Source of the DNA: Colwellia maritima
GTDB lineage: Bacteria > Pseudomonadota > Gammaproteobacteria > Enterobacterales > Alteromonadaceae
Reading direction: 5' to 3'
DNA: 64,000 nucleotides
Assembly (NCBI RefSeq): GCF_022669015.1
Contig: NZ_JAKKSL010000003.1
Coordinates: forward strand, 310,001-374,000
Shown here: positions 54,123-64,000 of the stretch, one piece after another
Layout: each line of letters opens with the position of its first letter
Numbering within the stretch: position 1 is the stretch's first letter
Made by a program: the position numbers and the translations under genes
The notes under the pieces: generated by a model
What the model was told of the DNA's origin: nothing
Seen by the model: only the letters and a program-made list of their open reading frames with translations
The model's database searches: none

Positions 54123-57100
54123 TTACTTACGACGACGTAGTAAAGTTAAAGGAAGTAGTAACAAGGTTAACCAAGTTGTAGAGCCACCACCACTCGATTT
54201 AACCGTAGGTTGAGTCGTTTGTGTGGCAACATTCGTTACTTTAACCGTAATGGTATTAACCACGTTATCAGTACCGTCATTAACCGTAGCATTAAAGACA
54301 AGCTCATCACCGCTAGCAGCAACGTCTGGTGCGGTAAAACTAACAGAAGCTGAATCACTGCCAGTAAGCGTCACTGCAGCACCAGATACTTGTTCCCAAC
54401 TATAAGTTAGTACATCACTATTTGCATCCGTAGCCGCCACAGATAAACTCACGCTAGTGCCCTCTTTAACGCTTTGATCACCACTTGTAGTAACAACCGG
54501 TAAGCGATTATCACAGTCAAAGCTATCACCCGCGACAACATCAGAGAAAACGCTAGTTTGAATATTTGTGAAGGTTATATCATCGATATACCACCGGACA
54601 AAGATCAAAACCAAAATCATCTGGTTCAGGTGCAAAAGCAGAATCGGTTGCCAAGCGGAAACGGAATTCGACTTGGTTACCATTCAAACTTTCACCAAAG
54701 TTGATTGTTTCCATGCCATTATTGGAACCTGAAAACATAGCACGACCGGCAATTACAGCTTCGGTGTCAGCTATTCCTGTATCAGTATACCCATCACCCA
54801 AAAACTCACCGCCCATATCTGTAACATCAACCCAGTCACCGCCATTAACTCGTACTTCTACCACGGCGCCATCATAACCTTCTTCCATGTTATATAAGTG
54901 CCAGAAGTTAATAGTATATTCACCATTAAAACCAACTGACATCGGGCGCGTTTGATAAGCGACATCTGAGATAAAGCTATTAGCAGTAGCTGCAATCATA
55001 CCGTCATCTGCATCCCATTGATCTAATCTCCAAGTACTATTAGCCATTTCACCGCCATCAATAACGGTTTCAGTAAAATCATGTAAACGCGATAGTGTAT
55101 TTAAATCTTCATATTGTGTTGTACCGACTAACTCGCGAGGTACAAAATCAACGTTTACCGTTGTTGATACTAAGTAATCGCTTGCTTCAACACCATCGAC
55201 CAAGTCTGGAACAAATTTAAGTATTAATTCATCACCTGTATTTGCTTCGTTAAGTGTAAATTCAATAGGTGCACTCGTTGCAGAGCCAAACATCGCTACG
55301 TCACCTAAAGTGACTGCGCCACCGTTGGCAAACGTTACATCATGATCACTATCAACTACAACAGTACCCGATAATCCTGATAATGCAGCATTACCGCCAT
55401 TCTTAATGGTAAAGCTAACAGTGCCCGTTTCACCCTTATCAAGAATTTGGTCATTTGAACAATATCCAGTCGTTAAACCTTCATAATTGGTATTTAATGT
55501 ATGTTCAGTAACAGTAAAGGTATCTAAATCTGTTTTATATGATTCAACTACTCCCATATGATCAGTTGAGAAGCGACTTGGTGACACGGCACCAAGCCCC
55601 ATGCCTCGACGTGCAAACGCCCCTAAGATAAGTTTATAATCTTCTTGATCATTAGCATAGGCAGCAGCTAATAATGCATCTCGTCCTTCGGTAAAAGTTG
55701 GCGCCATTGGCATCATTTTGTAACTTAAAACAAGGTAATCTTTCATTAGACTTTTTGCTTCAGCGAAGGTATGACGTTCGTCATTTACCATAGCAATAAA
55801 TGAATCCCATAACATTGCTGCATATACAGCACCTGACGCATGTACTTCAGGATCAACTTCAACATCACTAAAGGTCGATGGATTAATATCCATATTCGTT
55901 GAATAAGGATATTGACGAATACCTGAGACAAAGCTAGCAACATACGTTGTGTCACCATACCCACCTGCATAATTTTCATTACCTAGGACTAAATTATCGT
56001 CAGCATCAGAAGCAAACAATAGCGCATGAAAATCGCCAAAGCCTTCCCCCATAGAACTAGCTTGATTACTACTTAAACCTGAGCCATTACCCACTAAGCG
56101 GTTACTGATATAATGACCCCACTCATGAGCAACAATAGCATTATCCCAAGAACTATCTTTAAATACGCGTGATAGATCATTTTTAAACATCTCAATTGAA
56201 ACCGTTTCATTAGCATCAATTAGTGCATAGATAGCATTTGCTTCATTTTGCGAAATCCCCATGCTTGGAATGGTGACCGTATCATCGCTTCCCCCCATTG
56301 GCGCAGGATCATCGCCATCTTTATTATTTGCCACAAGTACCGCGATAGCACCCGCTTCTTGAGCATTTTTAACTTTATCTGTAAAATTGCAAGAACCACG
56401 ATCTATGATTGCAATTTTCCCAACAAGGTCGGCAATATTGATAGCTTCTTCACAGCCATCATGAGTAGGATCCGTACCATCTTCTAAACGAACTAACTCA
56501 GCTGAAATTGCATAAATATCAGCGCCAAAACTAGAAATTTGTACGTGTTCTAATAAACCTATACTCGCATGTGAAGTGGCAGTTACCCCATAATCAACCC
56601 CATTAACAGCCTGTGTGGTTTCCCATAAATACATTTGCATACGAGGTGAAGAACCATCCGCCGGCGTAGACATATTTGCATTATCAAACCCTGAATTATC
56701 TTGTACTTCTACATTCAGAGCATCACCTTCAACACCACCGCGACCATAATTTAGTGCCTGAGCATTACCCGAAGCTTCATCAAAACCATGATCATAATAG
56801 TCATCATGTAAATAATTATTCATGAGAAATAAGTTAACAATGGCCGCTTTACGGTTATTCACTGAGTATTCTGGTTCAGCATCATTGTACTTATAGTCAA
56901 AGGTATTAGCCGTGGTCACTTCTGCTACGTAATCACCATTAGTAAATCCTTGTGGTGCTACCGCATCAACATAGGCTGTAACATTGTTACCCTCTGTCGT
57001 TGTTGCATCATCAGCTAACCAAGCATCTTTTGTGCTAATAGGACCATGAGTTAACGTGACTAACGGCGCATCTAAATACGCTGCTGTCAAATAAGCCTCG

Positions 57101-58050
57101 GAGTCACTTCCTGTCGCTGCAGGCATTACATTTCCATGCGGGCTATCCCATGGTTTGCCGTTAGCATCAGCATAAATACGGTAGTTAAAATCTGCAGCGT
57201 GACTGGTTAAATTCTTTTTAAATAAAATTTCACCTGTTTTAGCTGATACGACATAACCATAATATTCTGAATTACGACTATCGAAATCTCCAGTTTCAAC
57301 TTCTACATAATGAGCAGCAACTAACTCATTTTTATGCTCAAAAAATACTTTTTTAGCTCGCGGCTCACCCAGTATTATTTTACTCTTTGAAGTGTTAGTC
57401 ACTTTAAATTTTTCGTACTTGTCATCCGAAACGTTAGCAACGAGTGCAACTGAGTCGCTATCGCCACCCATTGCCGAAAATACTGAGCTAATTGAATTCG
57501 CAGAACTTCCGAAAGCATTATCGATATTTTTAATCGCTGAAACGGATGACTTACTTGCCGATTTGCCAATGAAGTAGCCTGATGAAGCAACTAAGTTAAA
57601 TTCACGGTCCATCATGATGTTATATTCACGATTAAAGACCTCTACACCCGCAATTTCTTGTTTGTATTTAGCTATTTTCGCACCACGCCCCAAGTCATGT
57701 ATATTAGCTAAAACTGGCTTACCTAAGCTTTGATTCGATTTATTAGCACCCGTTAATTGATTTAAATAATACTCTGCTGCAAAAACATTTTGATATTCTG
57801 GCGCAATTGCACCCATATTTGGTGATGCAGCGCGTTTTGCTGCCCATTGAAATGTTGTCTTACCTAGTTGCGCATCAAATTGATTAGACATACCACTTGC
57901 AGAGTCAGGACTTGTTTGCGCTTGTGATACTGAATAGAGAGGTGATTTGATTTTTGAAGGTACATTCAAAATTTCAGCCACACTTCCCATTGACGTAGCT
58001 GACAATGCTGCAGCAACGACGCTTGCAACAACTGATTTATTTAGGTTCAT
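54123..58050 (-). CDS. Secreted M36-like metalloprotease with PA domain, Ig-like domain and GlyGly-CTERM anchor, with one frameshift
   Basis: Large exoprotease: signal peptide, FTP propeptide region (GVEVFNREYNIMMDREFNLV), fungalysin-type catalytic domain interrupted by a PA insert (GKIAIIDRGSCNFTDKVKNA), zinc site IVAHEWGHYISNRL near residue 640, beta-rich domains, an REJ/PKD-like domain (TYSWEQVSGAAVTLTGSDSA), and a tail SGGGSTTWLTLLLLPLTLLRRRK-type GlyGly-CTERM signal for rhombosortase. The frame breaks at 54591-54598 (CCGGTGG) before RWYIDDITF; removing one base gives about 1308 residues. Likely exported by type II secretion for protein scavenging. Confidence 0.93.
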
Positions 58051-58380
58051 GAAAACTCCTTGAGTATTATTACTTTATTCTTAGCAAATGATTATTTCAT
58101 TCATTTTATTGTGTTTTACGATTAACACACTAAAGCATAACTGCAACAATAAACAGCATATAAACATATTTATTACATTTTTTTTACATACATTTGTATT
58201 TAAATATTTACCGTTGTAAAATTTAGTGAGGTCAAATTTTTCTTTACATTGTCTTCACAAGGCAGTTTCTAAACTGCTAATTTTGATTATGTTGATAATT
58301 ATTAAATTTTATGTCTAAAATAATAGCGGCATACTGTTATAATCTGATTATCGTCATACACGAGTTATATAAGTAATAAT
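58051..58380. other. Divergent promoter region upstream of the metalloprotease gene
   Basis: Strongly AT-rich, no reading frame of coding character. It must carry the protease promoter and that of the small gene at 58381; no specific operator could be named. Confidence 0.35.
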
Positions 58381-58742
58381 ATGGTTACAAGCAAAGAAGG
58401 TTACATTCATTTAATAGAGTATTTGACAGAACATTTAAGTTTATTTGAAAATACTCAAGCGGTAGATCAAAACTCAGAAACCGTGCTAACCCTTATAGAA
58501 AATGAGCTGTGCGAACAAATAATTTCTGTTTGCAGCCAAAATACAGCGTTAACCCCCACCCGGCCGTCATGCCATGGTAAGTGAAATTGATACCATTGTG
58601 CGTGACCTTGAAGAAGTGTTATCTGCAGTCATTAATAACCCAAAGATCTGATCAACAAACTATCTTTATCAAGGAGTTTTCTTCACTTATTAAAAACTTA
58701 TTTGATACTGAGATAAATGAGCTTTTAACCAACAACCAATAA
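58381..58742 (+). CDS. Small hypothetical helical protein, probably frameshifted
   Basis: ATG opens MVTSKEGYIHLIEYLTEHLS, continuing to ALTPTR; then an apparent extra base in CCCGGCCGTC (58560-58567) moves the frame to RHAMVSEIDTIVRDLEEVLS. A second possible indel near 58645-58652 leads on to DQQTIFIKEFSSLIKNLFDT, ending LLTNNQ. Two single-base deletions would give one acidic, all-helical protein of about 119 residues. No family recognised. If the second indel is not accepted, it stops at 58651. Confidence 0.5.
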
Positions 58743-58959
58743 TCACCGCTAGCTAAAATTTTTAAGAAATTAAAGTTTCTACTCCTCCTCCGTGTTTTTT
58801 TAAACAGTTTATGGAAAGGAGATCAAATCTACACAAGTTGCTCATGAAGTCGCCTTGTATGCTGAAAATATTGCTCAGTAGCGCTGATGCTAGATAGGAA
58901 GGTTGGAATTACACACGATTTTTCAATTGTCGCTGAGCAGTAAATAAGTCATCTATTTG

Positions 58960-59858
58960 TTAAAGGTCACTCATCCAATCTAGCTGCTTATTTGCTAAGG
59001 TTTTACGTTCCATTAAATCACGGATAAGCGGCGTTAATATTAATTCCATTGCCAACCCCATCTTACCACCAGGTACAACCAGAGTACTGACTCTAGACAT
59101 AAATGAACCGTCAATCATACGAAGGTAATATTGAAAATCTACATTTTTGACTTCTCGAAAACGAATCACAACAAAACTCTCATCTAGTGTAGGAATGGCT
59201 TTTGCGCTAAAAGGATTCGAAGTATCAACGGTTGGCACCCGTTGAAAGTTAATGTGAGTACGAGAAAACTGTGGCGTGATAAATGAGATATAATCTTCCA
59301 TACTACGTACTATACTTGCGGTTACAGCCTCACGGTTATGACCTCGCTTGTTAGTATCACGTACAATCTTTTGAATCCACTCTAGATTAACAATTGGAAC
59401 CATGCCGATAAGTAAATCAACGTGTTTCGCAACATCATTGCTTTCAGTTACTACACCGCCATGTAAGCCTTCATAAAACAATAAATCAGCGCCCTCACCA
59501 ATTCTTCCCATGGGGTAAAAGTACCTGGCATTTGGTTATAGGGAACAGCATCATCAAAAGTATGAAGGTATCGTCGCATCATCCCTTTACCCGTCTCACC
59601 GTAAGTTTTGAATAACTTTTCTAATGCATCAAAATCATTAGCAAGATCACCGAAATAACTAATATTAGTATGCGACTCTTTTGCCTTTCGTTTCGCTAAA
59701 TCCATTTCTTGTCGCGAAAACCGGTGAAAACTATCGCCTTCAATATTAACTGAATTAATACCTAAGGTTCGAAACATATGCTCAAACGAAGAAGTAGTCG
59801 TTGAAGTGCCTGCACCCGAGGATCCAGTAACAGCAATAATGGGATTTCGTGATGACAT
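58960..59858 (-). CDS. prkB: Phosphoribulokinase/uridine kinase family protein, with one frameshift
   Basis: P-loop kinase related to phosphoribulokinase, found in non-photosynthetic gammaproteobacteria. Walker A is GSSGAGTSTTTSSF, and EGDSFHRFSR and LLFYEGLHGG follow. The frame breaks at 59496-59503: TFTPWEEL is followed in the other frame by GEGADLLFYEG; one missing G (TTGGGT for TTGGT) restores 299 residues. Since no Calvin cycle genes are visible, the substrate is uncertain. Confidence 0.92.
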
Positions 59859-59963
59859 CTAAAAACTCGGACAGTAGTATCAAATGAAGAATTATGCCTT
59901 TATTTGATATAAGTAAAACGATAGCTATTTTATACGGGGAATTTCCGCTAACGTCAAGAAACA

Positions 59964-59989
59964 AAAAACCGAGCCAAGGCTCGGTTTTT
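59964..59989. terminator. Bidirectional terminator after rplQ
   Basis: AAAAACCGAGCC-AA-GGCTCGGTTTTT: a 12-bp stem with A and T flanks on both strands, between the end of the alpha ribosomal operon and prkB. It lies 34 bp past the rplQ stop on the minus strand. Confidence 0.93.
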
Positions 59990-60022
59990 ACTTCTTTTCA
60001 AGATTGAAACTTAAACTAGTGT

Positions 60023-60427
60023 TTAAGCTTCTGCTGAATCTTCAACTTCTTCAACAATTTCTTCAACTGCCGGACGGTCTACTAATTCAACATAAGCCAT
60101 AGGCGCTTTATCACCAGTACGGAAACCACATTTTAAAATGCGAGTATATCCACCTGGACGTTCTTGGTAACGTTCACCAAGTTCGTTAAATAAAATACCT
60201 ACTACTTCTTTGTCTTGTGTACGAGCAAATGCTAAACGACGATTTGCAACACTGTCGGTTTTAGCCAATGTAATCAAAGGCTCTACAACGCGACGTAGTT
60301 CTTTAGCTTTAGCTACAGTCGTTTTGATAACGCCGTGCTTAACTAGAGAGCTTGCCATATTGCGGAACATCGCTTGGCGATGACTGCTATTACGGTTTAA
60401 CTGGCGACCACTTTGACGATGACGCAT
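60023..60427 (-). CDS. rplQ: 50S ribosomal protein L17
   Basis: 134 residues, [20 protein letters not shown] start with the invariant basic N-terminus, [20 protein letters not shown] near the end, and an acidic tail. Last gene of the alpha operon, 44 bp after rpoA, followed by a strong terminator. Confidence 0.98.
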   Translation of the reverse strand: MRHRQSGRQLNRNSSHRQAMFRNMASSLVKHGVIKTTVAKAKELRRVVEPLITLAKTDSVANRRLAFARTQDKEVVGILFNELGERYQERPGGYTRILKCGFRTGDKAPMAYVELVDRPAVEEIVEEVEDSAEA

Positions 60428-60471
60428 GTGTTAATCCTTCTTAAAAAACTATTAAAAAAACGATGATCGAA

Positions 60472-61461
60472 CTAGTCGTTGTCAACAATGCTTTCAGGTG
60501 GCCAGTTTTCTAGGCGCATGCCTAGTGACAAACCACGTGACGCTAACACGTCTTTAATTTCAGTTAATGACTTCTTACCTAAATTAGGCGTTTTAAGAAG
60601 CTCAACTTCCGCACGTTGTACTAAATCACCAATATATTGAATTGCTTCTGCTTTTAAACAGTTTGCACTGCGGACTGTTAGCTCTAGATCATCCACTGGA
60701 CGAAGCAATATAGGGTCAAACAATGGTTTTTCTTCCACTTGCTCAACTTCTTTAATATCACGAAGTTCTACAAACGCATCTAGCTGTTCAGCTAAAATTG
60801 TTGAAGCACGACGGATAGCTTCTTCAGGATCCAATGTACCATTGGTTTCCATATCTAAAACTAATTTGTCTAAATCTGTACGTTGTTCAACACGTGCAGA
60901 ATCAACAGAATAAGCAATTCTTACTACAGGACTGAATGAGGCATCAACCAACAAACGACCAATAGCACGATCTTCTTCCTCGGCATCACGGCGCGCTGAA
61001 GCAGGTACATAACCACGACCCATTTCAATTTTAATGCGCATACTGATAGAACCTTCACCTGTTAAGGTGCAGATAACATGCTCTGGATTAGTAATAGTTA
61101 CATCACCGTCATGTTGTATATCAGCTGCCGTTACAGGGCCTTCACCAGACTTAGTTAAAGTCAGAACGGCTTCATTTTTGCCTTCTAAAATAACAGCAAG
61201 CCCTTTAAGGTTTAACAATATTTCGATGATGTCTTCTTGAACACCTTCTTTACTACTGTACTCATGTAATACACCATCAATTTCTACTTCAGTTACAGCA
61301 CAACCTGGCATTGAAGATAAAAGAATACGGCGTAACGCATTACCTAAAGTGTGACCAAAACCACGTTCTAGTGGCTCTAAAGTTACTTTAGCGCGACGAG
61401 GGTTAATATTTTCAATACCAACCATGCGTGGTCTAAGGAATTCGGTTACAGAACCCTGCAT
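60472..61461 (-). CDS. rpoA: RNA polymerase alpha subunit
   Basis: 329 residues. N-terminal dimerisation domain ([40 protein letters not shown]), linker, and C-terminal domain with [20 protein letters not shown] and [20 protein letters not shown], which bind UP elements and activators. Intact and standard length. Confidence 0.99.
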   Translation of the reverse strand: MQGSVTEFLRPRMVGIENINPRRAKVTLEPLERGFGHTLGNALRRILLSSMPGCAVTEVEIDGVLHEYSSKEGVQEDIIEILLNLKGLAVILEGKNEAVLTLTKSGEGPVTAADIQHDGDVTITNPEHVICTLTGEGSISMRIKIEMGRGYVPASARRDAEEEDRAIGRLLVDASFSPVVRIAYSVDSARVEQRTDLDKLVLDMETNGTLDPEEAIRRASTILAEQLDAFVELRDIKEVEQVEEKPLFDPILLRPVDDLELTVRSANCLKAEAIQYIGDLVQRAEVELLKTPNLGKKSLTEIKDVLASRGLSLGMRLENWPPESIVDND

Positions 61462-61489
61462 ATATGTCCTCTCTTAAAGTGTAACTTTA

Positions 61490-62110
61490 CTATTTAGAGT
61501 AAAGTTCAACAATCAACTGTTCATTAATTTCAGCAGATAAGTCAGCTCTATCAGGAACACGTTTAAACGTTCCTTCAAGTTTTTTATTATCAACTTCAAC
61601 CCAAAGTGGCTTTTCACGTTGGTCGGCTAAATCTAAAGCGGCGATAATACGTGCTTGAGTTTTAGACTTCTCACGAACAGAAACCACATCTTCAGCTTTA
61701 ACAGTGAAAGATGGAATATTTACTACACCGCCATTTACCACGATAGCCTTATGGCTAACTAATTGACGAGCTTCAGCACGAGTGCTTGCATAGCCCATAC
61801 GGTAAACTACGTTATCTAAACGCGTTTCTAAAAGTTGTAACAAGTTTTCACCTGTATTACCTTTTAAACGTGCTGCTTCTTTGTAGTAATTACTGAATTG
61901 TTTTTCTAGTACGCCATAAATACGACGAACTTTTTGTTTTTCACGAAGTTGAACACCGTAATCAGACAAACGACCGCGACGGGCGCCGTGTTGACCTGGT
62001 ATTGTTTCGATTTTACATTTAGTGTCAATTGCTCTAACACCGCTTTTAAGGAATAAATCTGTTCCTTCGCGGCGACTAAGCTTTAACTTAGGACCTAAAT
62101 ATCTAGCCAT
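61490..62110 (-). CDS. rpsD: 30S ribosomal protein S4
   Basis: 206 residues, [20 protein letters not shown] start, S4 RNA-binding segment [20 protein letters not shown], and C-terminal [11 protein letters not shown]. Only one cysteine near the N-terminus, so no zinc site. S4 is the autogenous translational repressor of the alpha operon in E. coli. Confidence 0.99.
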   Translation of the reverse strand: MARYLGPKLKLSRREGTDLFLKSGVRAIDTKCKIETIPGQHGARRGRLSDYGVQLREKQKVRRIYGVLEKQFSNYYKEAARLKGNTGENLLQLLETRLDNVVYRMGYASTRAEARQLVSHKAIVVNGGVVNIPSFTVKAEDVVSVREKSKTQARIIAALDLADQREKPLWVEVDNKKLEGTFKRVPDRADLSAEINEQLIVELYSK

Positions 62111-62140
62111 TTTCTTTCTCCAACTATCCTAAAAAAACGA

Positions 62141-62530
62141 TTAAACGCGACGTTTCTTAGGAGGACGACAACCATTATGAGGAATAGGTGTAACGTCAGT
62201 AATGTTGGTGATTTTAAAACCGGCAGCATTTAAGGCACGGATAGCAGATTCACGACCTGGACCTGGACCTTTAACGAACACTTCAATATTCTTCAAGCCA
62301 AACTCTTTTGCAGTAGCGCCTGCGCGATCTGCAGCTACTTGCGCAGCAAAAGGGGTAGATTTACGTGAACCACGGAAACCTGAACCACCTGCAGTCGCCC
62401 AAGATAATGCATTACCTTGACGGTCTGTAAGAGTCACGATTGTGTTGTTGAAAGAAGCATGGATATGTGCCATGCCATCAGCAACTTGTTTTTTTACGCG
62501 TTTACGCGTACGAACTGGTGTTTTAGCCAT
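62141..62530 (-). CDS. rpsK: 30S ribosomal protein S11
   Basis: 129 residues with [20 protein letters not shown] and the invariant [12 protein letters not shown]-terminus. Located 13 bp after rpsM and 30 bp before rpsD. Confidence 0.99.
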   Translation of the reverse strand: MAKTPVRTRKRVKKQVADGMAHIHASFNNTIVTLTDRQGNALSWATAGGSGFRGSRKSTPFAAQVAADRAGATAKEFGLKNIEVFVKGPGPGRESAIRALNAAGFKITNITDVTPIPHNGCRPPKKRRV

Positions 62531-62543
62531 TGTCTAGTTCCTC

Positions 62544-62900
62544 TTACTTCTTAATAGGCTTACGAGGACCTTTACGGGTACGCGCATTTGTTTTAGTGCG
62601 TTGACCACGTAGAGGAAGACTGCGACGGTGACGGATGCCACGGTAACAACCTAAATCCATAAGACGTTTAATGTTCATTGAAACTTCACGGCGCAAATCA
62701 CCTTCTACGGTAAATTTGTCCACTTCAGCGCGAAGCAAATCAATTTTTGCTTCGTCTAATTCACTGATCTTCGTTGATTCTTCAATACCGGCTGCCGCAC
62801 AAATAGCTTTTGCACGGGTAGCGCCGATACCGTAAATCGCAGTAATGGCGATTACTGCATGCTTACGATCAGGGATGTTAATGCCGGCGATACGGGCCAC
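62544..62900 (-). CDS. rpsM: 30S ribosomal protein S13
   Basis: 118 residues from a GTG at 62900 ([20 protein letters not shown]), ending [18 protein letters not shown] lies eight bases upstream of this GTG; the longer start at 62906 would leave only two bases between ribosome site and start, and E. coli S13 also begins at GTG-Ala-Arg. Length equals the E. coli protein. Confidence 0.98.
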   Translation of the reverse strand: MARIAGINIPDRKHAVIAITAIYGIGATRAKAICAAAGIEESTKISELDEAKIDLLRAEVDKFTVEGDLRREVSMNIKRLMDLGCYRGIRHRRSLPLRGQRTKTNARTRKGPRKPIKK

Positions 62901-62933
62901 TAACACATCTCCTATATTAATTTAAAATTACAT

Positions 62934-62964
62934 TGGTTGGAAAGCCCGTTAGGATACCCAACCA
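62934..62964 (-). promoter_or_regulatory. Stem-loop in the rpsM leader, possible S4 regulatory site
   Basis: TGGTTGG and CCAACCA pair across 17 bases in the untranslated leader about 30 bases before the rpsM ribosome site. In E. coli, S4 represses the operon by binding a pseudoknot in this leader; homology of the structure here is inference. Confidence 0.35.
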
Positions 62965-62988
62965 TTCTCGTTTTTCGCAAATCGAAGC

Positions 62989-63018
62989 GGCATTATACAG
63001 AAAAATCTGCATAATGCC
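62989..63018 (-). promoter_or_regulatory. Hairpin with embedded promoter-like -10 between rpmJ and rpsM
   Basis: On the minus strand GGCATTATGCAGA and TCTGTATAATGCC pair (13 bp with one G-T) around TTTT. The second arm contains a perfect TATAAT, with a TTGAAC hexamer 22 bases upstream. It may terminate part of the spc-operon transcript and restart transcription for the alpha operon. Confidence 0.45.
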
Positions 63019-63095
63019 AGTTCAAAAAGATTTATACTGAAAACATTAACTTATTCAGACTTATAGAATGAAGAAATCAAGGACTTCAAAGGTAA

Positions 63096-63209
63096 TTAAC
63101 CTTGTCTTTGTTTGTGCTTTGGTTCAGAACAAAGAACGCGAATTACGCCTTTACGCTTAACCACTTTACAATTACGACAAATCTTTTTTACGGATGCACG
63201 TACTTTCAT
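63096..63209 (-). CDS. rpmJ: 50S ribosomal protein L36
   Basis: 37 residues, [20 protein letters not shown] then [17 protein letters not shown], with the CxxC...C...H zinc ligands of the classic L36. Usual position between secY and rpsM, 33 bp after secY. Confidence 0.97.
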   Translation of the reverse strand: MKVRASVKKICRNCKVVKRKGVIRVLCSEPKHKQRQG

Positions 63210-63242
63210 ATCATTATACTCCGTTAACTAAATCAGCTCGGT

Positions 63243-64000
63243 CTAACGACCGTAACCTTTTAAGTTTGCTTTTTTAAGTACATTATCATATTGATGAGAC
63301 ATCATATGTGTTTGTACTTGTGCCATAAAGTCCATAATCACAACCACGATAATCAATAATGATGTACCGCCGAAATAGAACTGAACGTCCCATGCCATGA
63401 TCATAAACTGTGGAACCAAACAGACAAAGGTAATATACATCGCACCCGCAAGGGTTAAACGTGTCATGACTTTATCTATATATTTGGATGTTTGTTCTCC
63501 CGGACGAATCCCTGGAATGAACGCACCTGACTTTTTCAAGTTATCTGCAGTTTCACGCGGATTGAATACCAATGCCGTATAAAAGAAACAGAAAAATATA
63601 ATTGCTGCGGCTAACATCAATACATACAAAGGTTGCCCAGGCGACATAGCCTGAGATACGCCTTGTAAGAAATCAGCCATTGGGCCTTCACCTTGTCCGA
63701 ACCGACTCGCAAGCGTGCCAGGGAACAAAATAAGACTTGAGGCAAATATTGGCGGGATAACCCCGACCATATTCACTTTCAATGGTAAATGCGTGCTTTG
63801 CGCGGCAAAAACCTTACGGCCTTGCTGACGTTTAGCATAGTTAACAACAATACGTCGTTGACCACGCTCTACAAATACCACTAAGAAAGTTACTGCAAAT
63901 ACCACAAAACCAATTAACAATAATACTAATAAGTGCAATTCACCTTGACGCGCCATCTCAGCTGTTTGACCAACAGCCGATGGCATGCCGGCAACAATAC
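63243..64000 (-). CDS. secY: Protein translocase subunit SecY, C-terminal part
   Basis: Channel subunit of the SecYEG translocon. The frame is open at the right edge, so only about 252 C-terminal residues are seen, covering membrane helices from about TM5 on. Present are [20 protein letters not shown] (ribosome/SecA-binding loop), [40 protein letters not shown] and the C-terminal [16 protein letters not shown]. Confidence 0.98.
   Translation of the reverse strand, partial: IVAGMPSAVGQTAEMARQGELHLLVLLLIGFVVFAVTFLVVFVERGQRRIVVNYAKRQQGRKVFAAQSTHLPLKVNMVGVIPPIFASSLILFPGTLASRFGQGEGPMADFLQGVSQAMSPGQPLYVLMLAAAIIFFCFFYTALVFNPRETADNLKKSGAFIPGIRPGEQTSKYIDKVMTRLTLAGAMYITFVCLVPQFMIMAWDVQFYFGGTSLLIIVVVIMDFMAQVQTHMMSHQYDNVLKKANLKGYGR

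Overview
The window is AT-rich gammaproteobacterial chromosome. The standard alpha ribosomal operon, the rpmE-priA-ftsN-hslVU neighbourhood, the cysJIH operon, a rhombosortase-type secreted protease and an arginine succinyltransferase (AST) locus all fit a marine Alteromonadales bacterium, most likely of the Colwelliaceae (Colwellia/Thalassotalea type). That placement is inferred from gene content, not from a search. I see no prophage, CRISPR array, tRNA, rRNA or complete insertion sequence.

Layout: 1-4228 cysJIH sulfate assimilation (minus). 4430-9436 a lytic transglycosylase, then a minus-strand series of envelope genes: outer-membrane protein, DUF2333 protein, PCu(A)C copper chaperone, and a phage-shock cluster (membrane protein, PspC, PspA, small secreted protein) behind a candidate sigma-54 promoter. 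9437-12735 mostly gene-poor, holding a MITE-like element that supplies the end of dusA, plus two very small genes. 12736-19442 an unknown membrane protein and an RND efflux pump with a divergent TetR regulator and an AcrR-like operator. 19524-28974 NagX-like protein, Zur, M1 peptidase, CheX, YjbQ, DnaB, LysR and Yip1 proteins. 29403-35361 rpmE, priA, ftsN, hslVU, DUF971. 35395-41559 two GGDEF/EAL proteins around rraA, and a c-type-haem chemoreceptor. 41910-48229 mpl, ycbX, a porin behind two FNR-type boxes, pabA and an HDOD protein. 48568-53410 astC-astA-astD and a DUF1338 protein behind a candidate ArgR box pair. 53451-59858 a lipoprotein, a giant M36 metalloprotease, and a phosphoribulokinase homologue. 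60023-64000 rplQ-rpoA-rpsD-rpsK-rpsM-rpmJ-secY.

The most striking global property is that about 22 reading frames in conserved, often essential genes are each broken by a single-base indel, mostly in homopolymers or short G/C runs. The most economical reading is uncorrected sequencing error, so split genes are annotated here as single genes spanning the break. The biologically most interesting items are the MITE-like repeat that encodes the DusA C-terminus, the variant psp cluster, the tandem FNR boxes nested in a 36-bp perfect palindrome, and the haem-c chemoreceptor with a structured leader.
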